This document shows positions 1 through 11,182 of a stretch of DNA of 64,000 nt, piece after piece. Where the stretch lies: the NCBI GenBank assembly GCA_029339195.1, contig JAPTJF010000233.1:1-64000 (forward strand). The letters are read 5' to 3'. The notes beneath the pieces are model-generated. The model saw nothing but the letters and a program-made list of their open reading frames with translations. It made no database searches and had not been told where the DNA came from. Position 1 is the first letter of the stretch; every line of letters starts with the position of its first letter. A program made the position numbers and the translations under genes. This stretch comes from Micractinium sp. NFX-FRZ (Eukaryota; Chlorophyta; Trebouxiophyceae; Chlorellales; Chlorellaceae).

Positions 1-318
1 GCAAGGTGGGGAATTTGAAAACCCGGGCTTACAATGTAGGGAACTAATGCGGGAGAACCAGTCGGATCTACTGGTGCACACTTTAGAAGTACAACTGAGC
101 AGTGCGAGCGCCGGACGATTGCCAAAGCAGCAACACATCGTCGATGTTCTTATGTTATCGACCCACCTGTTGAAGAGCCACTTGCGCTGATGTCAACAGC
201 CGCATCGCATGTTGTGACGGCAGTCGCGTTTCCAGCTGATCAACCGCGAGTGAATCTTTGACAGTTGTCTGCTTTGGCGGGCGGAACTGCCGCCAGCGCC
301 TGAGCAGCACTGTGTGCG
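1..318. other. Left flank, no gene seen
   Basis: No exon chain could be built here. The stretch precedes the ATG of the SET-domain gene and probably holds its 5' UTR and promoter. No TATA-like box or other recognisable element was found. Confidence 0.4.
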
Positions 319-2258
319 ATGGCGGCAGCGCGAGACTCCTCTCCTGAGCGCGCCACGCTGCTGAAGACCGCCTGCGTCTTAGATGCCAAACAAAACCTTA
401 TGTGGAGGATGAACCCGGCCGGCCTGCAGTGCTCGGCCTGCAAGGACCTGCTGCCACGGGTGGCGGTGCTTGAGCACAAGTGCAGCCCACACAAGTACCA
501 GCCGGTGTGCGCCCCCTCTTGCTTTGCCTGCTTGAAAGCTGCTGCCTGCAGCCCTGCTGGTTCTGTGCTGCTTGCAGTGTCAGCCAAGCAGAGTGCCTCA
601 GGCGGCTGAAGTGGCTGTCCGCTCGCTTCGTTTGGCTTCAGATGCTGGACACCGCGACGGCGCGCGCCCAAGGCCTGATTCGCCGGAATGGCCAGTGCCG
701 TCTGTGCAGCCGCCGCACCGGGAAGCAGCCAAAGCATCCATGCGGTGCCACAGAGCTGCGCGTGGCCACGCACTGCTTTGCTGTGCTGTCACGGGGCAGC
801 GAGGCGCCGCCGCAGGAGCCTTCACGGGTGGGTGCAGGCGGGGCTGCCCGCCGTCGGCATTGTTGTGGCTCCTGCTGCTGGCAGCCTGCACTTGAGAGGG
901 CCGCCAGCGGCTGCTGCCTCCACCAGTACACTGACTGCTGCCACATATGCGCGTGGGGCGCTGGAGGCCGATGCACTTGTTGCTCTCACCATGTATTTTA
1001 TATGGGCACATGACTGCCGCTGCTCATTCAACGACCTGCCCCTGCAATGTTGTGCCTGGCGTGTGTGTAGGTGTTCAAAGAGGTGGATCCAAGCAACATC
1101 ATCGAGGGGCAACGCCAGCGGCGTGCCCCGCAGACCTACAACGAGGAGGAGTCGGAGGCAGCGACATGGCTGTGTGGTTTGGAGGCGGGCCTGCTGAAGG
1201 AGGTGGGGTGGGTGGGAGTGTTGAGAGGGGTCGCACCTCCTGCCACCTGACGGGGGGCGTGGTATGGACGGTCGCACAGCTTGATGCTACGGTGTGCCTC
1301 TTTCTACTTCGCACCACGACCTTGGGCCCTGCTGCGTGCTGCTGCCGTCGGCTGTTCCGACCCACCTGCTGCCACAGCTCAGGCCTCTCCCAGAGTTGCC
1401 ACACCTCGACATGCTGCCACCTGCTTGCTGGAGGTCCTGTCTGCTTGCATGCGTTGCTTCTCCCAGAAGCAAGGGTGCCAGTGTGCACCTGCTGAGGCTG
1501 GCATGGCTGCAGATGTTGGCAGCTGCACACGCTTGTTCCTCATCCCCCTCCCCCGATGTGGTTCAGGGAGTGGTCGCGAGCGGCAGTGCCTTGTGGCCAA
1601 GGATCGCTACCTTGCGCGGTACAGGGGGCTGGAGCTTCGGTCAGAGGTGGAGGGCAGCGTCACCCGCATCTGCGCCCGCTACCCCAGCCTGAACCGCTGG
1701 CTGCCGCACGCGGAGATCAGCGCGTCCGCCATCCCCGGCGCCGGCAACGGCCTGAAGACCCCCACCTGGGTGGAGCAGGGAGAGGAGTATGACCCCTGGC
1801 TCCCTGAGCAGACCATGGGCGTGTATGCCGGGCATGTGGCGCTGCGCCGCGCTGCCCTGCCTGTCGACCAGCAGCGCGGTGCCTACGTGCTGAAGGCCAT
1901 GCTGCCCGGGGGCACCCTGGTGTATGTGGACAGCCTGCAGCCGATGCAGCCGGCCAGCCAGCTGCAGGCGCTGCTGCAGCGGGGGGCGAGGCGCAGCGCC
2001 AGCGACCTGAAAGTCCTGCTTGACCTTGCCAAGTGGTCCTGCAGCGCCGTGCGCTTTGTGCACATGGCCAACGGGGCCCTTGGCGAGGTGCGGGCAAACG
2101 CTGCGGTGGACAGGCCGTCGCTGCAGCTGCGCTTGGCTGCCTGCCTGCTGCAGCCCGGCTCGGAGGTCATCTGGGACTATGGCGGCAGGTACTGGAGCCA
2201 GCAGGTGAGAGGGTGCGTAAGCATCCGAGTCACACGCATGCAGCAGTGGGCACCCTGA
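319..2258 (+). CDS. SET-domain protein with Cys-rich N-terminus
   Basis: Four exons join in phase: 319-494, 578-827, 1071-1202 and 1587-2258, giving 409 codons. The first two exons encode Cys pairs (CSACKDLL, CRLCSRR) that could bind zinc. The third has a basic stretch (EGQRQRRAPQTY). The last carries a SET-like domain at about residues 230-390: it begins near GVYAGHV and ends in SEVIWDYGGRYW, which resembles the closing catalytic Tyr region of SET methyltransferases. The usual central RFINHSC-type motif is degenerate here (RFVHMANG), so activity is uncertain. SET proteins methylate lysines on histones or other proteins. Reading through a possible donor at 2205 gives the stop at 2258, and a TGTAA signal 120 nt downstream supports that end. 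The substrate is unknown. Confidence 0.65.
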
Positions 2259-2377
2259 TTCTGCAGCGCTGGCTGTGCCAGTCATGTTGCCAACATAACC
2301 GATCAGCCGACCTCACTTTGCCCAATGTGGACGGCCCTTTGGTTTTGTGCGGGCAGCGCGCTGCCTACACACTATGA

Positions 2378-2382
2378 TGTAA
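2378..2382 (+). terminator. TGTAA poly(A) signal of the SET gene
   Basis: A TGTAA pentamer lies 120 nt after the stop codon of the SET-domain gene. TGTAA is the canonical polyadenylation signal of green algae. Confidence 0.5.
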
Positions 2383-3239
2383 GCAGCATGTGCCTTTGCG
2401 ATTCCCTCAGTGCCAGCTGTGGCCGGTGCGCCTGTGTCCGAGTACACACAAAGCCCCGTTACCCAAGTCCTTGTGCTCACCTGGCCCTCTGTCGCCGCCC
2501 CGTTCCCCTCCTGGCAGGTATAAGCGCCAATGAGCCTTTGCACGCTTGCAGAAGCTGGAAGGGTGCGACAGCACCAGGTGGGCATTTTTGTGTGGGGGCT
2601 TTGGAGTGTGTGGGCTTGCCCTGGAAGCTTGTAGGAGCGCAGTGCAGAGGGGCTGCTGACATGGCAGCTGTGCTGGTAGCGGCAGCACGATGGCAGCGGG
2701 CAGTAAGTTGCGGAAGGTTGGTGCTTGAGGCGCAGCGGGAAATGGCTGGCAGGGACGCAGGGCGTGCACCATGCCAATCATTGCTGATGTCGGGCAGCAC
2801 TGCAACCGAGCAGGTCAGTCACTGTGCAGCCACGCGTGCCACTTCGCCCTGCCTTGTGTGCCATGCAACTCACTGCAGAGCTGGCTGCCAGCAGAGCATG
2901 CCGCAGCAATGTGACAGGGAGTTGATGCAGGACACGAGTTTGCTGGCAGTATGCTGCCCCGCGCACCTGTCCACGCTGCAGACCCCCGGTGAGCCCATGG
3001 GTGGGGGTCAGGGACTAGGCGGGGCGGGTGCACCTCTGTTGCTGAACAGCCTGTGCTGGCAACATTGCGGTGCTGCGCGCTATTGCCTGTGCAGGGCAGT
3101 CGCGGCTGGCTCGGATGCGTGGCTTGACAAGAACCTTGGCCCAGAAAGTGTCACAGCACACAGGGCACCCTGCTTACCAGCACTCCCTGGCCCCCACCCA
3201 CTCCTCCTGCAGAGTCCAGGACGCCGTCCTGTCAATGGT

Positions 3240-4000
3240 TCCACAGCAGCCGCTAGCGTGGCCCCGCCTCCCCACCAGCAGGACAGGGGTGGGTTCCTGC
3301 CGTGTGTGGAGGCGAGGTGGGTGCGCTGGGCTTGGCCAGTGTGGTGCTGGGGCTGCCTGGTAGCTGGTCCTGTGGGCATATGATCTGCCTGCTGCCCTTC
3401 CGTTGCACCCCTCGCTCGCTGCTCCGCAGGTGAAGGTGGGCTCTGACGCCCCTGCAGCCCCTCTGCTGCCGCTTGCTCGTCATGTGGAGTCAGGCATGCG
3501 ACCGCGGCGCTTGTCCCTGTGCCATGTGAGGGCCGGTAGGAAGGGCATGAGTTGTGGGGCTGAGGTCAACTCCAGGGGCACGCTGTGTCTGTGTGCACAT
3601 GATGGCATGCAGGCATGGCCACGGGTGGCCAGGGAGGGGGCGGGACAGAGGTAGACAGGGTCAGCTGTCTTTGATCCCCTGTCCTTGGTCGCGACCTGTC
3701 TTCCCTTTGGAGCCTGCTCGGCCCACTCCAGATTCCGCACGTCTGCCTCGCCCCCGCCGCCCCTGCCCTGTACGCTACCCAACCCGCTACCCTCCCCTCC
3801 CCTCACCCTTCCTGACCCACAGTGTCCCAGCCTGCCTAGCGCCGTTCATGAGGTGGGTGTCTGGACTTCGGACTTTTGAGAGACTAGTGCAGCACCGTCA
3901 CGCTGCTATCAACGTGTGCACGGGGTAGGTGGTGGGACATGCATGCATGGCGCCAGCGCAGGTAGCGGGCACACGCTTACTCCCAGCCCTGCCCTGCCCC
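3240..4000 (+). repeat. Diverged direct repeat, copy 1
   Basis: About 750 bp align by eye with 10410-11182 in the same orientation. Shared landmarks in the same order are a block ending in GGGGCTGCCTGG, a CCCTCGCTCGCTGC block before a possible acceptor, CATGCAGGCATGG, CTTCCTGACCCACAGT, and CATGGCGCCAGCGCAGGT. Identity is patchy, with insertions. No terminal repeats or coding capacity of a transposon were seen. Confidence 0.6.
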
Positions 4001-4842
4001 GTTGATCAAATTTGTTTAATTTCTGCCTTCCATGCAGCGCTCAATTTCGCGGCATGCCTGCCTCACTCGCCTGTGCTGCCCCTCATGCCCTGTGTGCTGC
4101 TGCTGAGCATGTCAAGGCATGACACCACTGGCTCATGCAGAGGCAAGCAGTGTAAAGCCAGCATGCCCTCCCCGCCCTCATTGACGCAATTGCAACGCAA
4201 TCCATGGCATACCATTGCCTGTCTGCACTATCTGCAGGAAGCTGGGTTGGCGAGCTCACCCTTCGCCTTGTTGCCCAAGCACCCCTCCAACGACGTGGCT
4301 TTGCTGAACGTAGATCTGTGGAGCGGCTGGGAACGAATGCCGGCTGGTGGCAGCGTTGTCACTCCTGGCCCCTGCCTGTGCTGAGCACACTGTACTGTCA
4401 GGCTGTGCAAGTTGCGACTGTAAACACATTCCCTGTCTGCCGGAAGCAGCGTTCACTCAGCTGTGCCATTCAGAGCAGTGCAAGTACCCTGCTGCTGGTG
4501 CAGGTGCAGGCTCGGCAGAGGCAGGGTGGTGGTGGTGCCATGCGTGCAGCAGCGGGGGGACCAGCCAGCCCTCCTCCAGCCATCTGTGCCTCTCAATCTC
4601 TGCTGCTGTCACTCCTAATTGCACCTGTGGCTTGCTCGGACGAGGTTGCACCGGTAAGAGCCACTCGCAAGTGGCACGCGCACGGCAAAAGAAGCACAGG
4701 AGCGGGCAACTGCCCGCAAGAATGTCAAGAGCACAGCATAGAGACAAGAGGGGGAAGAGGTTTAGGTGTATTGTTTGAATGTTAGTCTGCAAGGGTGTGT
4801 TTTGCCCCGCTCAATGCTGATCGCCGGCTCCCCCTTGCATTC

Positions 4843-5698
4843 TCACTGTGCGCCAAAGATCCTGCTGCCACCCTGCTGCAGCTGTTCAGTGTTTGCCGCT
4901 GGTGTGGCCGCCCAGGTGTGTGCGCCATGCACCTGCATGAGCAGCCGCCCCATCTGCGCCATCTGCTCCGTCAGCACTGCCAGCTGCTGGGAGATGCCCT
5001 CCATGTCGCCCCGAATCTGGCTGATGTCGGACTGTGAGCCCAGCGCCATGGAGCGCACCACCTGCAGCTGCTGCAGCTGCTGCAGCATGACAGCCGTTGG
5101 GCTCATGTTGCCCAAAGCCTCCAGGAATGCTTGGCCGGCGGCTGGCGCTGGCGGCGGGCGGTGCACGGTGCCGCTGCCGCTGCCGCCAGCGCCATTGTGA
5201 GTGCTGTCCAGGACCTCGCCGCCTTGCTCGCTGTCGCTGTCGCTGTCGGGGTAGGCCACCTGCATGGGGTTGCAACAGGCGTGGGCGCAGGTGAGTTGCA
5301 AATAGGAAGGTGTCGCTCTCCGCCCGGCGCAAGCCGACAGGCCGCTGGCAACGGCGCAGCACGCCAGCACCCGAGTCCAGCACCCTGCGTCCCAGGCCCG
5401 CACCGCCCGACCACCCTGCCCGACCCCTTGCCTTTGAAGCTCCAGACTCGTGGTAGAGTGAGGCAGCCAAGATGCTCTCGACGTCCGCCTGCTCTTGCTT
5501 TGCGGCCTCAGTATCCTCGGCCGTTTCCATCCCCCGGGCCTGCAAGGCGGGCGGCAAGCGGGCGGTTGAGGCACGGCAGCGGCTCAACCTTGTTGTGGCT
5601 GGTGGAAGGAGCTGCTCCCTCGCCCAGTAGTCCAGCAGCGGTTCGGCAGGGAAGCTTGCCTGCGCCCACGCGACTTCAAGCCCGTTTGGCGGCACCAT
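4843..5698 (-). CDS. Small coiled-coil protein of unknown function
   Basis: Two exons, 5698-5432 and 5259-4843, join in phase 0 and give 227 codons. The intron uses a GC donor (AAAG/GCAAGG) and a normal CAG acceptor. The N-terminal half is mixed and acidic (METAEDTEAAKQEQADVES). Then comes a Ser/Asp tract (PDSDSDSEQGG), a Pro/Ala/Gly linker, a Gln/Leu run (LQQLQQLQ) and a C-terminal amphipathic helix containing SQSDISQIRGDMEG and LAVLTEQMAQM, which should form a coiled coil. An inverted copy of this last part lies at 7238-7381. A later ATG at 5530 could also be the start. I do not recognise the family. The helix suggests oligomerisation or a protein contact role. Confidence 0.6.
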
Positions 5699-6790
5699 CG
5701 GCGGCACCACTGGCCGCGCTGCAACACCGCTCGCGGCGCACTGTTCACCGGCGTGGGTATGGGCTAGGGTAAGATGGGGCCCAATGAAACTGGAATGATT
5801 GATAACTCTCTGGTGCGTTCAAGAGGGGCCCTCGACTGATTAGCGCCTGGTGACTGGGACTGATGCTCAAGCCGCACCTATGTGCTGCTGCCCCGACCTG
5901 TGTTCGTAAATACAAATTTGCAGCGCGCAGCGGGGCGCCACAGTGCCGCGAGGAACTCTTCCTCGCACAGGACTTCATGCGATGGTCTCGGCAGGGGAGA
6001 GGCGTGCCCTTTTGGCGGTGGGAATACGGCGGCGGCTGCAATACTGAGTGGTGAGAATGCCTGCACGCCGGCCCCCCAACTGCCTGGTGCCCACTGCTTC
6101 TCGCCGCCGCCGCAGCCGCCTCCCAGCCGAGGGTGAGGGCTCGGTCGTTGGCCTGGACGGTTTGCTTCATCTGTGTTGTGCGCCACCCGCTAAGCATTGG
6201 AATATGGGGTTCAGATTGTTTGGCGTGCACGCCAGGCATGTAGGTGGTGCAGGCGCCACTTCAGCCTTCACCGCCTACCGCCGTTGCCTCCCCCTCCCGC
6301 CCCAGGCACTGCTGCCTTTTGACTGCTAAACCCTTGATGCCGGTCGGGAACCGACTCTGGTGCTGTGGTGCCAGCTGCATACGCTCACCCAGCTAGCGCC
6401 ACCCTTTGCAACCAGCTGCTGCGCCTGCTTCACTCGGCACGCACGCCGCACGAGGCGGCGCTACCACCTCCACTTGAAATGCATGCAGCGAGGACAAGGT
6501 CGAGGGGAAGGGCGGTTGGGCGGGAGGGATTGTTGGGTTACTGTATTGGTGGGTCTTCTTTTTGTCTTCTCAAGGACGGCGTGGTGGTAAGGAAGGGGAA
6601 GGACGCATTGGCACTGTGGGTGAGGTGGCAAGATGGTTGCACGGTGCCCAGCATGCGGGTGGGGGAGCACCAGAGGAAGGCTGCATGAGGTTTGCTGCAT
6701 GCCCTGCATTGCTTGCCTGCCTGCCTGCCAAACTGCCTGCCTCCCACCACGCATGCAGGCGCTTGTACTCTTCCCTCCCTCCTGTTCCAG
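5699..6790. other. Interval between the inverted coiled-coil copies
   Basis: No supported gene. An open plus-strand stretch at about 6365-6500 (contains QLLRLLHSARTPHEA) ends at a possible donor and could be an upstream exon of the plus-strand copy, but it cannot be joined in phase. The interval is expected to hold the promoter of the minus-strand coiled-coil gene. Confidence 0.35.
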
Positions 6791-7381
6791 GCTGTGCTGG
6801 ATCTCCACGGCCCCGCCACAACCGCCGGCACCGCTGCCCTGCATCCTCCACACCGCCTCCTGCATTTAATAAGGTGCGCGTGGCGTGCCACAGGGTGGTG
6901 GGCTGAGTGTGGGGGTGAGGCCCATCATGGCATGGGAGCACTACCTGCAGGGCTGCCTTACCGGCGACGCCCACGAGGTCCGCCTGCTGTCGTGCCACGC
7001 TGGCGCAGGTTACAGGCAAGGGGTGGCTTGTGGCTGAGCAGAGGGGCGCAGGTGTGCACCCGACAGTCAATGCCAGGGGGCCTACATGGGGGAAATGCGC
7101 TGCCGCCGGTCGTCTGTCCATGTGGCTCACTCCGAACTGCCTGGCTGCCCTGGCCCCTGGACGCTCCTCCTACCTGGGTGCCTCCCAACTCCAGTCTTCC
7201 TGCCACTCTCCTGCACGCACCCCATTCCCGCCTGCAGCTGCTGAGCACCGTGGCGCTGGGCTCACAGTCCGACATCAGCCAGATTCGGGGCGACATGGAG
7301 GGCATCTCCCAGCGGCTGGCAGTGCTGAGGGAGCAGGTGGCGCAGATGCTGGTGATGCAGGTGCACGGCGCACGCCTGTAG
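6791..7381 (+). pseudogene. Partial inverted copy of the coiled-coil gene
   Basis: The last piece (7238-7381) encodes STVALGSQSDISQIRG...LAVLREQVAQM and ends in a TAG. It matches the C-terminal helix of the minus-strand gene at 4843-5698, with about 60 bases almost identical. A second block at 6791-6873 (AVLDLHGPATT) resembles the linker of that gene (EVLDSTHNGAG). Between them lies an open stretch near 6915-7009 (MAWEHYLQGCLTGDAH) that may be an exon. The two homologous blocks cannot be joined in frame, because the direct splice gives a stop at once. I therefore treat this as a broken or incompletely resolved paralogue. A TGTAA lies 135 nt after the stop, so it may still be transcribed. Confidence 0.45.
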
Positions 7382-7988
7382 GCGGCGGCGCCAGCGGGAG
7401 CGCCTGCGGCAGCCAGGGACTGCCGTTCAGAGATTAGTAGGGCTTGCTGTTGGGCCCCTGTTTTTATGCCCTCCACTCAAGTTCTCTGTTGTGTCCAGCA
7501 CCATAAATGGCACAATGTAATGTTACACGAGTACAGCAGACGTGTTGCACAGCTGCCCCCTGCTGCACAGTAGGCGCATTGGCCTGGGTAGAGGTGAGAT
7601 CAGGAGCGCAGGCTGGTCTGGGGAATCAAGCAAAGACACGTGGGCGAGAGTCTTAGGTTTTGAGCAGCAGGCGATAGCTTGGCGGCACAGAAGTCAGCAG
7701 AAGACAGAGGCAGCGGTGAAAAGAGTGGCCGCTTGCTCGTCCCAGTGGGGACGTGCTGGAGGCCGACATCAAGCTCCGTGAACAGTATGCCGATGCACCG
7801 GGCCAGGCCAGGATCTGAGGCAGGGCAGCAAGGCTGCTGCCGGGGACGTGCCAGCGGCTGCAAGAGGCAGCTGCAGTAGGGCCGCTGTTGCGGCGGCCGT
7901 GTAGCGCCATGTAGAACCGAGTCAGCTGAGCCGGGCAGGCAACCGGCAGGCTAGCCTGGGATTGCCAGCAGCAGCCAGAGCAGATGGC
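7382..7988. other. Convergent intergenic interval
   Basis: The interval separates the 3' end of the plus-strand coiled-coil copy from the 3' end of the minus-strand pseudogene. It contains no exon I can support. It carries poly(A) signals for both directions within 12 bp at 7516-7527. Confidence 0.5.
7516..7527. terminator. Opposed TGTAA signals, both strands
   Basis: Plus-strand TGTAA at 7516-7520 and minus-strand TGTAA (TTACA on the plus strand) at 7523-7527 sit three bases apart. They lie between convergent units, 135 nt after the plus-strand stop and about 460 nt after the minus-strand stop. Confidence 0.45.
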
Positions 7989-9918
7989 TCACTTGCCGTT
8001 GATCCAGTCCAGAGGACGGCACAGCAGCCCGGTGCGCCCCGAGCGCCCCTTCATCAGTTCAGTACCTGCCATCGCGGGCAGCAGCTCGGGCTCCTTGTGC
8101 ACAGGTGTGGAGCCGGCCTGCAGGCGCAGCACAGCCTGGGGCCCTGCAGCAGCAGTGCAGGCAAGCATGTAAGCTTCTCTCGAGTGCCACGTCTCAACAC
8201 TGTCATCAGCAGCAGCTGCCCTGCAGGACCTTGACGCATGTGTCACTGAAGCTGCCAACAAGAGAAACCCCCGCCCTGCCAGTACAACTTCCCAGCGTGG
8301 CGCTGCCCACGCACCCGAGATATCAATGAAAATGGAGCGCCGCACCGCCGAAAGCTGCATGCTCAAGCAGCAAATGCTGCGCACGCTGTGCTTGTCGTAC
8401 GCCTTGGTCGCGTAGGAACTGGTGGTCCTCGATCACGTCAAAGTCAAACAGCTTGAACAGCGAGCAGGACTGCGGCGCAGGGCAGGTCACGCCGCTGCAG
8501 GGCAGGGGAGCAAGTGGGGGGACGGGGTGGGTGGGCAGGTGGGCACGTTGAGTACCAGGACTGGAGTGGGGAGCTAGAGAGTAATGCAGCTCCAGGAGTG
8601 ATGGTGCATGCCGGGGAGGCACCTGTTAAGCAGCCGCGGCAGCCGCCAGCATGTGCACACTGCCCTACCCTTGAGCGCGATACTGTGTGGCAGTGCAGCA
8701 GGCATGTGGTTGGGGAGCTGAGCTGCTCGAGACAGCCACACGCTGGCCCCCCGCCCCTGCCGCTACCCGACCCCACCCCAGGGCAGCAGCAACACCATGC
8801 CAGGCACTCACTCCACCATGCAGATCCTGCGCTGCATCAGCGCCCGCGCAGCGCGCCGCATGTGCGGCACCGCCACCTTCAGCAGCTAGCACAGCGCCAG
8901 CTGGCAGGCCAGCCAGCGCTTGCCGGCGACGGGCAGCTCGGGCCTGCACCGCGCCATTATCAGGGGCAGTTCAGCAGAGCACAACAGCTGTATCAAGCAA
9001 CGAGGGTGCTGGGCAAATGCAGCTGCCCTCCCTGGAAGGCCTTTCAAGTGATTCCGTCATGACGCCCCCACTCCCCCAGTCCACCCCTCCACACGCACCC
9101 GATGTATAGCACCGGCCGTGAATGCCGCTTGGTGAGGCGGTTGTACATGCAGATGGAGCTGGCAGTCACGCCATCCAGGCTCGCGTACACGGGTCGGTAG
9201 AGCGACCCCTTGGCCGCCTCGCGGAAGATGGGAACCTGCAGGGCAGGCGGGGGAGGGGCAGTTTGCATCGTGTTGTTCCCGCAGCTCATCCTCCTGCTCT
9301 TCTGGGGGGCGCTAGGTAGAAGGGGCGCTGTACCTGCGTCCCTATACACGGTGACAGGAGCATTTGCCTGTTCCGCACAAGCGCCGGGGCCATGCTTTGT
9401 ACCCATATGTACAAAGGGGGTGCGGGGTGGGCCATGCATTCCAGTCCCGCGAGATGCGGCGCCCGCCCGCCCGCCCAGTGGCGGCCCTTGTGGCAGTGGC
9501 CCCCCTTCCAGTCCTTGCCCTAGACTGGGACTAGGACACCCATTGTGAGTCCGCTGTGGAATTGGGCAGGCTGATCGGGTGGGGGGGCCCAGGGTGACAT
9601 GGCCCCCCCCCCCACTTGGTATTTTTGCTGGCGCTTGTTGCAGCGCGCGATGTCACCTCTGTTTAGCGCTCAGAAGTTCACTCAACGTGCAGCAGCGCCT
9701 GCCGGAAGAGCAATCGGGCGGTCACTTTGCGCGCTGCTGACGTGTATAGCGAGCATGAAACCCACGGGGTGTCCCTCTACCTGACGAGCCTTGGTTCTGT
9801 GCATTCCTACGTCATCGTAAAGGTCCCGTTTTGGCTGCCTGGCCAGCATTGCGAGAGGCTCCGAGGTGTTCAGGCGGCCTGTGCTCTGCGGCGCTCCAAT
9901 GCGTAGCGGCAGCTTCAT
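7989..9918 (-). pseudogene. Broken five-exon gene of unknown family
   Basis: Five exons chain on the minus strand: 9918-9781, 9235-9099, 8943-8812, 8494-8315 and 8143-7989. All donors and acceptors are good and the phases agree, but there are two lesions. Exon 3 has an in-frame TAG after QLALC (near 8888), one base from CAG (Gln). Exon 4 has one extra base (a T near 8426), where the frame jumps from FDFDVIEDHQ to SYATKAYDKH. Only with that base ignored does the exon reach the phase required by the last exon. Recognisable pieces are KRDLYDDVGMHRTKARQ, SLYRPVYASLDGVTASSICM, RRSIFIDISG and the C-terminal DWINGK. I do not recognise the family. Two independent lesions suggest a recent pseudogene, although the frameshift alone could be a sequencing error. 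Confidence 0.55.
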
Positions 9919-10085
9919 TGCGACAATCAGGCGATGTGATGATCGCCGGAGCCGCCCTAGCCGCTGTCGTGCGCTTCCGATGGTGCGGGGCTTTCCAGGC
10001 GCGTGTCGCAGCTGTTACAAGAGTCAATCACATGGCGTCGATGTGGTTCGTCATGCGAGGGCCACGCGTTGGAACGCCTGCATAG

Positions 10086-10092
<7 letters not shown>

Positions 10093-10116
<24 letters not shown>

Positions 10117-10118
10117 AC
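10093..10118. repeat. (GCC)n microsatellite
   Basis: About eight to nine GCC units in a row. It would encode poly-Pro, poly-Ala or poly-Arg depending on frame, but no gene covers it. Confidence 0.8.
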
Positions 10119-10409
10119 GCCGGCTGCTGCTCTCATCAGTGCATAGGCTTGCCCTTTTTGCCTCGACAGCAACGTCCTCTGTCTCACGCCTCGCGCCTGC
10201 TGTCATGGCGCGTGGATGCAGGATGGTATCTTTTGCTTCATGGACGCTTATGTGCCCCCCAGCCAGCGCCAGGGCGGCGTGCGGCGAGCCGATTCGTGCA
10301 CTGCCCGTGCATGCAGGGTGAGGCATGCGCACATTGGTTCTCTGTGGCTGCCTTGCCGGGCGCAGTGTGCTGGCCCACCAGGTTGCAACTGAGCGGCATG
10401 CCGGGAAGT

Positions 10410-11182
10410 GTGCCACATCGCCGTGGCTTTGCCTCCTCACCAGGAGGACCGGGGGGGGGCCTGCTGCCCTGAGGAGGCGAGTTGGTGCGGGTGGGCGTGG
10501 CCAGTGTGTCGCTGGGGCTGCCTGGCAGCCGTGGATCTAACTCAGAACCAGCAGTGCCATGTCGGGCCACGCCATGAGCAACAGGTGCACCTGCTGATAA
10601 TCCGCCTGCTGCTGCCCCCTCGCTCGCTGCCTGCAGGTGGTTTCTCGGCGCACTGCAGCCCCTCGGCTGCTGCTTGCTACGACGTGTGGAGGCAGGCACG
10701 CGGCTGTGGCGCCAATCACGGTGCCAGGTGAGCGCCGACGATGAAGCACGTGATTTGCGGGGCTCAGGGCATCACCCGGGGTACGCCATGTTTGTGTTGG
10801 GACACAATACGACACCATGCAGGCATGGTCACGTGTGGCCGGGGAGAGGATGGAACAGGAGTGTGCAGTGGCTGGACGCGCCCTCGGTCTGTGATGACCT
10901 GGCATCCGTATGGCGCAGCATGCTCACATCAATCCGCCCACAGCCGGTCTGCCACCCGCCCCTGCTGCCCACGCAACCCACCCTGCTCCCCTCCCTGTCC
11001 CATCCCCTTCCTGACCCACAGTCTGCCAGCCTGCCAGATGTTATTATGGGGGTGCCCGCCTTATGCAAGCGAAGGAAATGGCAGCACGCTGCTTGCACGT
11101 GTATGCATGGGTAGGTTGATTGGGGCGTGCATGGCGCCAGCGCAGGTGGCGGGCGCATGCAGGCGCCACGCCCTGCTCTGCC
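10410..11182 (+). repeat. Diverged direct repeat, copy 2
   Basis: Same-orientation relative of 3240-4000 with the same ordered landmarks and patchy identity. The two copies lie about 7.2 kb apart, on either side of the inverted coiled-coil copies and the pseudogene. Confidence 0.6.

Larger units (their letters stand above)
2259..4842. other. Gene-poor interval with a diverged repeat
   Basis: No complete gene could be assembled on either strand. Short open stretches with plausible splice borders exist, for example 3431-3526 on the plus strand, but they do not chain in phase. The right part (about 3240-4000) is related to a segment near 10.4-11.2 kb, so this is probably decayed duplicated DNA. 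A TGTAA lies near 4416 with no gene assigned to it. Confidence 0.4.

Noticed and set aside
2552..2577. Extra SET-gene exon (KLEGCDSTR)
   Set aside because: It follows a possible donor at 2205 in frame, but no further exon continues the phase, and the stop at 2258 plus nearby TGTAA gives a complete gene without it.
8866..8890. Recoded TAG (amino-acid insertion) in the broken gene
   Set aside because: UAG recoding is not known for nuclear genes of these algae, and a frameshift in the next exon makes a pseudogene simpler.
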